A stretch of 22,500 nucleotides of DNA from Elysia marginata (GCA_019649035.1 BMAT01007981.1:182989-205488); one strand, 5' to 3'; counted from the stretch's first letter, positions 1-10,136 are shown. Translations and numbers: made by a program. Notes: generated by a model from the sequence alone, not told the origin.

Positions 1-572
1 AACTCACAAATGAAGAATATGCAAATGTCATGATGAAATGTAACAGTAATTAAGAGATGCCAATGTAGCATAAAAAGGTGCAGAGAATAATTAAATCAGC
101 ATTAATATTACAATTAACTGGTACATTGTAAAATATCGGCGATGTCTCTCTTATGCTCATCCATGACGAAAAAAAAAACAATTTTTTCCTATTTCTACAT
201 TTTTGAATTAGTGAGCTGTTTTATTCATATTTATAGAAACAAAAGGGTGGGAATAACAACTTTGACTGTCAGGTTCGATTGATTTAACCTCTGCTATAGA
301 TCGTATGAATACGGGTGTCACTTGATAAAGAGCAGTGAACAGCTGCCATAACGAAATTGAGATAGAACATTATGAAATTCATCATAATTATTAATATCCT
401 ACTAGTAAAAAATTACAGTTAAGAGAGGGAAATAGAACTTAAAAAGATAACTAAAGTCAAACACCGTGCATCATCAATGAATGTACATGAGTACTGCCAC
501 AGGAAGAAAATAATATTGTGAACAGATGATTTTACCATCAAGCTCAGTGGATCTATGGTCTGTCATGATTGA
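1..572 (-). other. 3' untranslated/flanking region of the secreted-precursor gene
   Basis: AT-rich stretch with no credible open frame, downstream (on the minus strand) of the TAA stop at 573-575. It holds a minus-strand AATAAA at 220-225, so the transcript may end near 200. A GTGAGT donor-like string lies at the very left edge on the minus strand but has no matching coding exon. Confidence 0.4.
220..225 (-). terminator. Candidate polyadenylation signal (AATAAA, minus strand)
   Basis: TTTATT on the plus strand reads AATAAA on the minus strand, about 350 bases past the stop of the minus-strand secreted-precursor gene. Hexamers of this kind are frequent by chance in AT-rich DNA, so this is only positional support. 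Confidence 0.3.
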
Positions 573-1150
573 TTATCCAGCAATAGCGTGTGGAAAAATA
601 GTAAAAAGCTTTATGTTTGCCTGATAGCCCTGGCTGACATTGTCTGGGAGAAGCGTGAAGGGTCTCATTGTCAAATCAAATTTTTCCTGATGAGACGATG
701 ACTTGGAATGTTCCCACCAATGGTTGCCATTTGGCTTTAAAGACCGCCGACCTTTTACTGCATGAAATCGGCCTGTTCTTCTTTTTTTTAAGCCAGACGA
801 GATTTTTTGTTCTTTACTTTGTTTCTGAAGTTTTCTAGATTTCTCCATTCCTTTATCATACCATTCTTGCTGGTCGATTGCATCATCTGTTTCAGATTTT
901 TGATACGTTTCAGGTCTCAAATCACCGAAGATGTCTGAGCCATAGACCATGCCCTGAACATGACCAGTACTGCTGATGCCCTCCCCTGCGTCTGGAAAGT
1001 TGTTCTCACAAGTGCACTGTCTGCCATCTTCATGAGGGTCGTTATCAACGGGTGCCAGGATCTGTTCGTAAACCTGACTGGCTTCGGTGCTTCTTTCTTC
1101 TTGATCAGTTTCTGCACTTTCCATGCCAATAGAGGCAAGGATTTTCGAAC
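573..1150 (-). CDS. Putative secreted peptide/protein precursor, exon 2 (C-terminal, ends at TAA)
   Basis: The acceptor is ...ATTGACAG|GTTCG and the exon runs open to TAA at 573-575. It needs one base from the previous exon, which exon 1 (2116-2197) supplies as a G, giving a 219-residue protein. Residues 28-145 are acidic/polar with only two cysteines (CTC, 73-75). Residues 149-152 are KKRR and 160-163 are KGRR, bracketing TGRFHAVK followed by Gly-Arg-Arg, the layout of a dibasic-cleaved, amidated peptide. A sequon (NVS) lies at 198-200 and the chain ends in Gly. No transmembrane segment follows the signal peptide, so I infer a secreted product. I do not recognise the family; a prohormone or secreted regulator is likely but unproven. 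Open frames on the other strand and in other frames here are shadows. Confidence 0.65.
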
Positions 1151-2115
1151 CTGTCAATGTATCAAATGAATACTTTTACTTTATTGAATGGTTATTCGCT
1201 TTTTGTAGAAAAATTTCCGATATTTCAAAGCGAATAAATCCCTTTTGAAAATGCTCATCCAAAGCTAACAGAAGGTCAATTAAGTTTAAAAGTATCATAA
1301 ATTAAAAAGGTAAAGTTGTACTGATATTTATAAGTGAAACTAAGAAAGAATCCACATGACATTGTGTGCCAAACTGATATCATTATTTAAAAGGGAAAGG
1401 GAGATTTCTTAACATTAGGCAAAAATTTAACCACGTTGCAAAATACTTAACTTCAGCATAAAAAAGGAAAATATAGGAAATATACAGTAAAAAGAGCTTG
1501 ATACAGCATATATAGATAACAGTGAAAAAATGATACTGTTAGACAAATTGATTATTGCTTTTATGTCGAGAGACTTAAAACAGCTATAAATTTACGCATA
1601 CTATAGGTAAAAGAGAGCTTCCAGCGCGTTTGCGTAGCAGAAAGGAAACATTTAGGTCATTACCTTCAATGTTTACATTGGTTTGCCTTGGAAAATTAAA
1701 AAAAATGACAACCAAAATACAGAGTTTTTGTAATCAAAATATAGACAATGATGATTTATTATCTAACATTGAACACTTCCCGATAGCCACGTTGTGTTTG
1801 GATAAAATCGATAACTCTGGCTATGCTTTCACATGATTTTATCTGCTCTGTGAATAGACTTCGTCGAGGAACAAAAAGAGGGCATTGAGAGAGAGTTTAG
1901 CATGGGACTACACAGCGACAGGCGTAAACAGAAACAACTCTTTACAAATGTTGGATCGCACAAAGTGTTTTGAGATTGCATTACGATTAGATCATAGAGA
2001 TGTTACCACAGCAAAAAAAAAACAGAGGCTCAAAATTACAACTGGTGATTCCCAATGAAAAATTCACATATTATAACTTGAAAATAGCATTATTTACATT
2101 CACTAAATACTTTAC
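1151..2115 (-). other. Intron of the secreted-precursor gene
   Basis: 965-base AT-rich gap between exon 1 (donor GAG|GTAAAG at 2116/2115) and exon 2 (acceptor at 1151-1152). Short open frames at 1630-1836 and 2000-2188 on the plus strand look like chance: composition is AT-rich and no splice signals support them. Confidence 0.6.
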
Positions 2116-2197
2116 CTCCAAATACAGGACGACCGTTACAATTTGTCATAACCAGTATCAACACAAATGCAGACACATTGAGAGTTAAGAAAGACAT
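2116..2197 (-). CDS. Putative secreted precursor, exon 1 (signal peptide)
   Basis: ATG at 2197-2195 follows an in-frame TAA, so the start is fixed in this frame. The exon encodes MSFLTLNVSAFVLILVMTNC, then NGRPVFG plus one base. This is a classic signal peptide: polar N-terminus, hydrophobic core at about 9-17, and a likely cleavage near residue 22. It ends at a good donor (GGAG|GTAAAG) in phase 1, matching exon 2 exactly (G+GT gives Gly). Just upstream, CTTTTGCAG|TAAAACATG looks like an acceptor, so a non-coding first exon may exist. The exon is too short to show as an ordinary long ORF. Signal peptide, donor and phase match together are good evidence. Confidence 0.65.
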
Positions 2198-2431
2198 GTT
2201 TTACTGCAAAAGTTTTGATGAATATAAATACTAGCCTTGTTGGCGTTCTTATCTACTGCTGCCAAAATGAGTATTGATAGAGCACCTTATCTCTTTTCTA
2301 AGCCTTGTATTACATAATACACTGAAGTTGTGCTGCTTATAGATCTTAGGTGACCACAAGCGGCAGTGATGTGAAGAGTCAGCTTTCTTTCTTCATAACA
2401 CGAAACAAGAAAGTAGGACTTCGTGACAAAT

Positions 2432-2573
<142 letters not shown>

Positions 2574-2952
2574 TGGAAACGAAAATTTTTGGTGAAAAAG
2601 AGAGGTAAAATTTTTAAATTGTGAAGGAGGAAAGAAAGACGAAGCAGAAGAGGAATAAAAACACCAACAACGAGAAAGAGTAGTAATACTAAGAGGTGGG
2701 AGGAGGTAGTGGTAGTGGTGGGTAAGGTTGAAGAATAAAAGTACTTGCGACATTTTGGCCCCGGTTCTACGACAAAATTACGACAAGTTTGCACAACTAT
2801 GTATGCGATTGGAACGAGCAGATAGTAACCTCGTACAACTATGCATGGGTTTTGCACGCGTATAAAACAAAATATTTTACTGGTGGCATGAAAATAAAGT
2901 TTTAGATCTACGTTGAAATTAAAAGAAATTCCCATTGGTTTTTGTACATTTT

Positions 2953-3061
2953 TTTTTGTATTGGACGGATGTGGTGCTCTGTTGCCGATTTTGTCATTCA
3001 GCTCCTTCTCTGTAGGGACTTCATTGCAATGAATAGTCTGTGGAATTCGCAGCTCTTCCAT
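2953..3061 (-). CDS. Weak candidate minus-strand exon or decayed ORF
   Basis: After a possible acceptor (TTCGTTGCGGCTAG|ATG) the minus strand reads MEELRIPQTIHCNEVPTEKE and continues with charged residues. The composition is protein-like, unlike the AT-rich flanks. No good donor ends it, and the frame runs on by chance into the microsatellite. It is phase 0 and could follow the minus exon 4711-4810, or be a fragment of an old mobile element. No family recognised. Confidence 0.2.
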
Positions 3062-3515
3062 CTAGCCGCAACGAAACATCAGAACTGTCATAATTTTTAG
3101 ACCTACGTCTTGTCATGAACAACAGTTTATCGATGAACCAGGTATGCAATCTTTAAAAAAAAGAATTATAATTATGGCACAATTTACTTCAAACGCAAAA
3201 GAGACAATAAATGTGTGTTGTAAAATGGAATCTCTAAATATAGATCTAATTGACTTACTTTCTCGATAACTTAAAAGTAAATTTGCACAGTCTGCATAAG
3301 CTAATGATATGCAAAGTTTATTTCAGATGCAAGATTAATCGAGTAAATGTTCAGAATATCACCAAAAAATAAAAATAGTCAATCCAACATAAATTTAGAA
3401 AGAAACTCTGCATTTGTCGTTTTCTATTGAAATTGCCAAGACATCTTTCCCTATGCATCACAATACATTTAGATATCAGCACACCAGTAAGTCGACCCAC
3501 TGAAGGCCTACAAGC

Positions 3516-3796
3516 ATGTTACCATCATGCACTAGCTATTCGACCTTGCCCAGCTGCAGTGGCTCGGCCGGCCTGGGCTGTGCCATGTCGTCTAGCAGTG
3601 GGGCGGTCAGCATGAGGAGCTTCGTGACTTGCTCTGGGTCGACATACTCCAGGCAGCCTGCGTCCTGCCCCAGCAGTGGGGCGCTGAACGATTGGATGGT
3701 CACCTCCAACCCCTACCACTACCAGCCTGCGGAGAGATCTGGCTACAGAGAGGTCACCAGGAGGCGGAGAGGTCGCTCCAACAGCCGACCCAGAAA
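3516..3796 (+). CDS. Ser/Arg-rich exon shared by alternative C-termini (partial gene)
   Basis: A GC-rich island in AT-rich DNA, open from a TGA at 3501 to the donor AGAAA|GTACGT at 3796/3797. The 5' limit is uncertain. ACCTTGCCCAG at 3553 is the best acceptor (exon from 3554), but ATG at 3516 (A at -3) or 3585 could be the start of a first exon. From 3555 the product is Ser/Gly/Cys-rich, then NPYHYQPAERSGYREV, then the very basic stretch TRRRRGRSNSRPR that could act as a nuclear localisation signal. The exon ends in phase 2 (AA|). The acceptors at 4020, 4439, 8564 and 13480 all supply one base, so each continues the frame. Overlapping frames at 3427, 3525 and 3629 are shadows. Function unknown; a nuclear role is inferred. 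Confidence 0.65.
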
Positions 3797-4019
3797 GTAC
3801 GTTTCGAATGCTATGTTTCATATAGATGCAATTGCAAGTTGTGTGATGTAATCAATACATGGAAGGCCTGTTTTAGGGTAAAGGTCACCTTATATATGCT
3901 ATATTGGACGGTCGTTCTAGACTAAATCTTACTTCTAAAGATGCGTAAAATCTTTTGGAGAATCCCCTCAGGGGAAATTATTTGATAGTAGTCCAATTCA
4001 GTAATGGCTGGTATCACAG

Positions 4020-4052
4020 ACATTTTCCTGTCTTCCTGACCATGGCTGATAT
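4020..4052 (+). CDS. 33-nt cassette exon or alternative first exon (MADI...)
   Basis: Bounded by GTATCACAG| at 4019 and a strong donor GATAT|GTAAGT at 4052. As a cassette it is class 2-2 and inserts HFPVFLTMADI in frame after the 3796 exon. It also contains ATG at 4042 in an excellent context (GACCATGG) reading MAD plus AT|, so it may instead be an alternative first coding exon joining 4439, 8564 or 13480. The acceptor tract is weak, which favours the first-exon reading. Confidence 0.4.
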
Positions 4053-4438
4053 GTAAGTATAGATCATAGTATTAGTATACTTAATATTTTCCACGTCCTT
4101 CATCTGGACATTAAAAAAAATTCGCTGATGTGGATAAGGAGCAAATTGCTCCCGTGTTACTGGTCTTTCATGTTGATATTATACTATGCTTTCCAGCTTG
4201 TCTGTGATGCGTTTTTCTGTTGCCAAATTTAGGTTTTGTTTGATTTTTTCGTCCAATTGTAGGCTATCTTTTACTAACTTTGTTAATTGTAGAGTTAAGC
4301 TCGTTTAATTCCTATTTACAGATTTCACTTCAATAGTGTTATAATTATGTAACAGGTTTGCGTTGTGAGGGCCATTTAAGTCACTAATTTTGGCTTTATC
4401 GCAAAAATTAAACATTTATTCTTGTTGCTCTATTACAG

Positions 4439-4553
4439 ACTGTCCCATATTGAAGAAGGCCAAGAACCAATTCGCATCGATACTTTACTCGCACCGGCGC
4501 TGTTTGTTTTATTTGTAGCAACCATCAAATTTTTGGGACTTCTTGTGCGGTAG
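4439..4553 (+). CDS. C-terminal transmembrane tail exon (end i)
   Basis: A textbook acceptor (TTCTTGTTGCTCTATTACAG) at 4438 opens a phase-2 exon that ends with TAG at 4551-4553. It encodes 37 residues: a short acidic linker LSHIEEGQEPIRID, then a hydrophobic segment TLLAPALFVLFVATIKFLG of about 20 residues, then LLVR. A single hydrophobic helix at the extreme C-terminus is the pattern of a tail-anchored membrane protein. Joined to the 3796 exon it places a basic RRRRGR/RPRK segment just before the anchor, as in inner-nuclear-membrane proteins. The exon is too short for long-ORF searches. Splicing to 3796 (642-nt intron) or to 4052 (386-nt intron) is inferred from phase. Confidence 0.6.
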
Positions 4554-4575
4554 AGCTATTTACTAGAAAGTTGCA

Positions 4576-4620
4576 CTACATAACATGCAAATACAGTAGC
4601 ATAGGATGGCTCGACATACT
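4576..4620 (-). CDS. Candidate terminal exon of a minus-strand gene
   Basis: Strong minus-strand acceptor (GATATTTTTACAG|AGTATG). Phase 0, matching the end of exon 4711-4810, it reads SMSSHPMLLYLHVM and stops at TAG. The intron to 4711 would be only 90 bases, short but feasible. A minus-strand AATAAA lies at 4415-4420. The reading rests on splice signals and phase only. Confidence 0.3.
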   Translation of the reverse strand, partial: SMSSHPMLLYLHVM

Positions 4621-4710
4621 CTGTAAAAATATCTACAGTGAAGTTTTCAGTCATTTTACGAAGATAAAGATGATAACGTACAAGAGATAATATTCACAAA
4701 ACAGACATAC

Positions 4711-4810
4711 GAATTCGATGATGTGCTGCGACAGTAACTTTTCAACAATTGCTTCTTCAATGTGGTATTTTTGTTTGCTGCCGTGAATATTCCGTATGCC
4801 AAGCACAGCT
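4711..4810 (-). CDS. Internal exon of an unrecognised minus-strand gene
   Basis: Both boundaries are strong: GACTTTTTTCTGCAG|AGCTG at 4811 and GAATTC|GTATGTCTG at 4711. The 100-nt exon (1 + 33 codons) reads AVLGIRNIHGSKQKYHIEEA, then IVEKLLSQHIIEF: a basic stretch followed by a likely amphipathic helix. The upstream exon must end in phase 2. Exon 5960-5994 does so (GA+A gives Glu), as does exon 12046-12295 (CG+A gives Arg). No family recognised. It runs antisense to the 3' UTR of the plus-strand transmembrane end. Confidence 0.45.
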
Positions 4811-4989
4811 CTGCAGAAAAAAGTCTTCAGAATACACGCAAATCTCATGCATTAGCTCCAAAATAACTAGCACGACTAATGACATATATTGCGGTGCTTG
4901 CGGCTAGAGTAAGTGGGCGTTCCATCAGACTAAATGTATATCATCACACGTCATGCAGTGGACTGCTGTACGCTAATCTTGATATGAAA

Positions 4990-4995
4990 AATAAA
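4990..4995 (+). terminator. Candidate polyadenylation signal for the transmembrane end
   Basis: AATAAA about 440 bases after the TAG at 4553. Use of it would make a 3' UTR that overlaps the antisense exons at 4576-4810. Confidence 0.3.
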
Positions 4996-5959
4996 GATTG
5001 CTCCCCTGTCAAACACTGCATTGTTGATTATATCAAATCTATAAATTATTTGTTTGAGCGTTGGCAAGAATTGTAGTTATCAAAACAACTTAAAAACTAA
5101 TACCGGTAAATATCAGTTAAGCCATTTTCAGGCACGCAGCATGTGCTCTGATTTTTTTTTAAGCCAAACCAGTAACCTGAAATGGTTTAGAATACTATAT
5201 TCTCTCAAGCTTTGCTGCTGAAAGAGCACAAGGAAAGAATTTTATGAAAGCACCCATTTTTGTAGGGTTTTTTTTTAATGTACGATTAAACACTATTGGA
5301 AATATTGAATGAAAAGGATGCAACCAAAGTTAGCCCAAAATGGTGTTTGTTAAAGGTTCCGGAAGAAATATTTTACACGTCTTAATTATCAGCCTGAGTG
5401 GCAATCACTATCCATTAATTGTGTTAGCATAAGCAGCTTTCTTTAATATTTTAAGACGGAGAGAAATTACATACAGGACGAGAATTTTTCAATGATTTGA
5501 TCCATGACCTGCCTTATGATATAAGCGTCCAGGTGTCATTTTTATTTTCACAGATTTGAAAATAATATTTTCGCTCAAGGAAGCGTTAATCATGGGAACA
5601 ATCAAAGATTCGATATTTTCTTTAATTAAAAAAGGTAAAGGTAAAAATCCAATGAACACAATTACGGAAGTGATTTCAAAGTGATAGCTTTCGCTGCTTG
5701 CAATTTATGAGTCTAAACCCAGAGAAAGTTACTCCCTGAAGTGTCTTCAAACTCAAGTTGTATCAGCTGAACGGAGTGAATTTTTTTTCGAAGTCTTATG
5801 GCCTTAGTGATTATTTATACTGGTCAACTTATCAGGAAGAGTTAAAGAGGGAATTTTAGACTTACTTGGATTAAACTTTTCATTTCGCTCTACATAGACA
5901 CAAGATAATTATAGTCATTTTAAAAGTTAGATAATTTTGCTGAGATGTAAAATACTTAC

Positions 5960-5994
5960 TCAGTTAATGTTCTAGTTTCATTGGATTCCTTTCT
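5960..5994 (-). CDS. Candidate small upstream exon of the same minus-strand gene
   Basis: 35 nt between a strong acceptor (GGCTACTTTTCACAG|AGAAAGG) and a consensus donor (CTGA|GTAAGT). Only one frame is open, RKESNETRTLT plus GA|, and it joins exon 4711-4810 in phase. Exons this small occur by chance in AT-rich DNA, so confidence is limited. Confidence 0.3.
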
Positions 5995-7036
5995 CTGTGA
6001 AAAGTAGCCTGCTTTGTCACATGATTAGATTTTAAAAGGTTAGAGAGAACCCCAAATTGCTAGTTGTTTTCATTTGATTTCAAACGAACTAGGCCGTCCA
6101 TGGAACTTGCAAACACGCAGCTCCAGAGAATAAGATTCATAGAGGTTTTTTTTAATTGAGTTCTTCAACCATAAAATGACCGGGACCAACACCGAATAAA
6201 CAAAATATTACTAAAAGCTGTGCCATTATATGGGGAAAAGCTACAATGATTAGGAAAAAAGAAGTAACTATACAAGAATAAAAAATAAAAGTTACCAGAT
6301 ATACAGAATGCATAGTTCTATTCTCAGGGTCAAATTAAGACCTTAGATTTTTGGACGCTACAAAACACACATACAGTGAAAAAGATAGGCAGAACTAATT
6401 GTAACATAAACAAAAGTCGCGGGCATGGAAAAACGTACACATAAAATGATAAAGCAAACGTAACTATAGAAGGGTAGACAAGACTAGTAATGAAACACTT
6501 CTTATACATAACAGCATGTTTTCACATGGTTAGACCCAAGTAAGAGCAGTCATGTCAAAACAAGACCCAAAGAACAAAGGAACATTCTGGATAGGAAAAA
6601 TAACGAAATGAAATTACATTAGTGAGAATTTTTTCATTGTTCTGTGCACTTTGTGAAAAATGGTTAATACCGAAAGGAGCATTATTGAGCTATAACTTAA
6701 AAAGAATACCATAGGCACAAAAATCAGCTAAGAAGAATGAAAAGTAGCGACAAAATGATAAGAAATAGTTACCAGATAAAATAACCAGAGAAATCAGCGT
6801 TTAACTCAATTTAAGTGTTTTAGGCCCATCAAATGACAAGGAAAGCTTTATTTCAAGGGATGGAAAGAGAATTAGATAATGAGGCTATAAACAAGTTGGG
6901 ATAAAAATGTAAAAGACTGGCTCCAAGGAACTGAAATTGGTAGGCCCTATTGCATAAGGTTTTGTTGCGGACCGTACTGTCAACAGATGGAGCCATTAGG
7001 TACCGGTAGTCAAGGAAATCCACGGGACCATCTTCC

Positions 7037-7184
7037 TTCGCTGCCACCAAGCTACGCTTTTATTTCGCTTGAAATCATAGCAAAAACCAAACATGAAACT
7101 CTCGAACCAAAATTTTCATTCTAATATTTTCAGATTTCTATGTCGTCATCATGAACAACGAAAACAAACGTGGCGCCCAAAACA
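7037..7184 (-). mobile_element. Possible LTR-retrotransposon remnant (short LTR plus primer-binding-like site)
   Basis: On the minus strand a 135-nt block starts TGTTTTGGGCGCCACG (7184 down), carries AATAAA near its end (about 7060), and is followed by TGGTGGCAGCG (7049-7039), which resembles a tRNA-complementary primer-binding site opening with TGG. The block does not end in CA, there is no second copy in the window and no gag/pol frame, so this is a tentative solo or truncated relic. Confidence 0.25.
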
Positions 7185-7380
7185 TGGGCGCGAATCCCAT
7201 CAAATGCATATTGTAAAATAACATTTTGTTCAAAATAAATGGTAGGTAGAAAACTAGATTTAATGTTAGTGCTAGTTCTGATTTTTAACATTTGTAATTA
7301 AAACCTCTAACAAAATTTAATTTATGGCGCATATATTACAGGAAAAGAGATAATTCAATACAGTGATGTTTGAAATCTAA

Positions 7381-7625
7381 ATCTAGACTCTATTTTCTTG
7401 AAAATCTTTGTTTCCGTTGTCCTAGATCTAGAATCTAGATCTAGATATCTAAAGACCAATTAAGTCCACGAAGCCTTTAAGAATCACGAAACTTACGCCG
7501 ATTAATTACTGCGGTTCTGTCGGAAACACCAGTCCTTAGACTTGAATTAGGCCTACGCAATGCCAAAAATTGAATGGCAAAAAGTTTGATCAGCATCTAG
7601 ATTCTCTATCTAGATCTATACCTAG
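7381..7625. repeat. Cluster of AGATCTAGA / TCTAGATCTAGA motifs
   Basis: Several overlapping copies of the hexamers TCTAGA and AGATCT occur at about 7381-7447 and 7595-7620, with one more near 7810. They include a perfect 12-bp palindrome TCTAGATCTAGA at 7434-7445. No function is evident; such palindromic patches can be remnants of small mobile repeats. Confidence 0.5.
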
Positions 7626-8563
7626 GCCTCCGTTGGCCAGCCCTAAAATTTTAAGGTTGGAGTTTTTCGAGAAGTGGGAAGTTTAAACGTTTATCAAATA
7701 TTGTTCAAAACGTATATATCTGTCTTATACTGATAGACATGCACGACTAATCTTAAGTCAAATCAGGGCTGGCAGGAAAATTCGCATTCCGCATGTAGAT
7801 CCGCTGCACCTAGATCTATTCTTCATTTCGTCCAAATAGAGAAAATTAATCTATCCTACAAAAATAGTTGTAACGGCCCAAGATAAATATATACCACCGG
7901 AGACCCTTGCGTTATCTACTGTTTTATCTCCATAAGAAAATATTCAGCTCAATTAGTAATACCATTGGCTATACTTTTAATCATATTAATGTTATTTGCT
8001 GGTATGTGGAATTAAATAAAGGCATTTCATATCAGCTGAACCAGTCCTATTGTATGTTCCTCTATGAAATAAACTATCTATACTTGTAAAATTTGGAGAT
8101 AAGCAGAGAAAAAAAGTAATAATTGCACACACAAAATTTCGAAATGGTTTCTATTTTTACCAAATAATAGAATCTAGTTAAGACGAAAATAATTATGTTA
8201 AACAAAATTTTTGTTTGCTAGTTTGTGGATATAATCTAAACTTATTATGCTACAAGGCACAAGCTGTCAGCGGGGCTGATAATATAAACCTAACTCTTTA
8301 TCTTTGTGCTCCTGCATTGTTGATATAACAAGCTCTAAACAGTATCATTAATTCTAATATTAATAACATCCTTTTTCGAGTTAGAGAGCTGTGAGTTAAA
8401 ATAAAAAGAAACTACTCTCCTTTTTCTTACTCAGCCTTTTTTTTTACTATTAATGTCCAATATCGTCGATTGAACGATTTACGAATAACATTAGATAATT
8501 AGCTGTGTTTAAAAACCACCCAATTTCTTAATGTAAATGCATTTTTCATGAACTTGTCTTCAG

Positions 8564-9221
8564 CACTGAGAAGTTGAAGCCGGGTATGCGTGAAGAGAGT
8601 TTCCACTCTCAAATCAGTGCTTCTCACATCTTGAGAGTTAGGTCCATCCAGAGTACTCAGTTAGATGTTGAGCTGCAGGAGAACAAATCAGTTTCCCCTT
8701 GCAGAGATCTACAACAACGTGGGAATGGTGATATCCTCAGAAGTAAGCAACCGAGCATTACAACTCTGAAACAAGCGGGGACGTTGACAAATTGCTGTGG
8801 CAGTAGGTCGCTAGAGAATTTTAACAGGATAGAAAATCAAGGTGGAAGTGGAGAGAATCTCTATCAAAACTTAATCAAGACTGACAGTTATTGGCATCAA
8901 ACACGTCACAGTCAGGAAGCTGTAGCTAATAATGGCACCCATGAAAGGTCTGTGAGTTGTTACTCGATAGGACGCTTGTCTGATGATACTAACTTCAATG
9001 CAGCAGACGAACCACGTGTGTCGCGGTCAAATCCAAAACTTTATTTTCTTAACCAAGACAACAGCGCAAAACGTTCTTGCGCGTCGAAAACCGCTGCGGG
9101 TCGAAGAAACCCTAAATCAGTGAGCCGGTGTAGATTACCCAAAGGGAAGCAATCGAAATCGGGAGCGGCAGCTGGGACAAGAGTTATTAATCTACCCCCC
9201 AACTCGGTGTTAAAAATCACG
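8564..9221 (+). CDS. Long basic/polar exon of C-terminal end (ii)
   Basis: Acceptor CATGAACTTGTCTTCAG| at 8563; one base (C), then 219 open codons to the donor ATCACG|GTTCGT at 9221. An earlier exon ending in phase 2 is required. From 3796 the junction codon is AAC (Asn); from 4052 it is ATC (Ile, giving MADITEKLKPGMREES). The sequence is hydrophilic, rich in Ser, Asn, Gln, Arg and Lys. The last third has basic runs such as KTAAGRRNPKSVSRCRLPKG. No folded domain or membrane segment is visible. The frame continues open past the donor only through a TTG-repeat tract, which I take as intron. The downstream exon is in phase 0, agreeing with this donor and not with the nearby GTATGC. Unknown function. 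Confidence 0.65.
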
Positions 9222-10070
9222 GTTCGTATGCATTTGCTTTCCATTTTAGTTTTTTGTTGTTGTTGTTGTTGTCGTGTGTGTTTTGTTTTGTTTTCTTTCT
9301 ATACATACGGCACTAAAATTTTGCTTGAAATCCATTTAAAATTTACTATCCCATTTGACGAGGCCTACATAGAAAACGAATACAGATTGTTTTCGTTTGT
9401 AAAAATAGTCACTAAGTTTAATGACTTCCCACCAATGAAATATCTGAAAGCTTAATGCCAAATGATAAAAGTTACCTTTTGAATTTGAGTATACGGTACC
9501 AGCAGAAAATTACAATGTGTTTTGTGATTAATAAGTGTTCAAAAGCACCATCACAGGATAGATTTTATTCAAAGCAGCTTTTCTTATCTTTCCCTTTTCA
9601 TTTTCATCTTTAACACTAAATAACCGGATGTTGTCTTTGGAGTAAGCTGCTATGGATTAGGTTTTATTTCAGAAACAACATGGTTTGTCTTATTCCTTCG
9701 AACATCTTTTGCCAATTCATTAAATTTTGAATGGTGAGTTATCTGTTTGTTTTTCTTTACTTGTGGATTTTCGTAACTTCTTCCAAACTTAAGTTTTAAC
9801 TAAAGATAGAGTACATTAACATAGTTATTCGAAATCAGCAGACAACTCGATCTTCATACCACAGATATGCGAGTGGATACTCGATATGGTGGTGCATTGC
9901 AGCGCCATTTTTTTTACAAATTAACAAAACTAAGCCTTGTACATTTTTAATAATTTATTGAAACCCAAGACCTCTAAAAACTGTTACTGAAATTTTTTAC
10001 TAAACTAAGGTTGGCGCATTTTTTTTCTTTATGATTAAAATTCACAACTTCTGAAAACGTATCATTTCAG
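9222..10070 (+). other. Intron of end (ii) with a TTG repeat
   Basis: Begins after the 9221 donor, carries (TTG)n at about 9253-9270, and is AT-rich. The open frame to 9455 is fortuitous. The following introns (10137-10732 and 10814-11385) are likewise AT-rich with nothing else secure; a minus-strand mini-exon candidate near 10363-10409 was not adopted. Confidence 0.55.
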
Positions 10071-10136
10071 TCACAATCTTCTCTAAACGTTCAAAAAGCT
10101 CGCCAAAAAGATTCAGCTGCCAAACAAAATCTTCAG
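10071..10136 (+). CDS. 66-nt internal exon of end (ii)
   Basis: Acceptor GTATCATTTCAG|TCACAATC and consensus donor CTTCAG|GTGAGA. It is a symmetrical phase-0 exon of 22 codons reading SQSSLNVQKARQKDSAAKQN then LQ, basic and probably helical. Phase agrees with both neighbours. Confidence 0.65.

Larger units (their letters stand above)
4811..8563. other. Long AT-rich intronic/intergenic interval
   Basis: Apart from the 35-nt minus candidate at 5960-5994 and an LTR-like fragment at 7037-7184, I see no coding. The 4879-5076 plus frame begins MTYIAVLAAR before a GTAAGT donor but has no acceptor partner in a matching phase; it is left unassigned. Open frames at 6853-7050 and 7907-8089 have chance-like composition. 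On the gene model preferred here this is most of the intron before end (ii). Confidence 0.5.

Noticed and set aside
190-290. tRNA-like B box (GGTTCGATT) near 272
   Set aside because: No A box, no acceptor stem and no cloverleaf could be drawn.
960-1169. Plus-strand frame opposite the secreted-precursor exon
   Set aside because: Shadow of exon 573-1150, which has the signal-peptide exon and phase agreement.
5867-5890. 24-nt minus-strand micro-exon (SEMKSLIQ) before GTAAGT
   Set aside because: Good sites but its only open phases do not fit the neighbouring exons 5960-5994 and 4711-4810.
7498-7553. Minus-strand exon candidate (PNSSLRTGVSDRTAVINR) with GTAAGT donor
   Set aside because: Several possible acceptors and no phase-compatible partner downstream.
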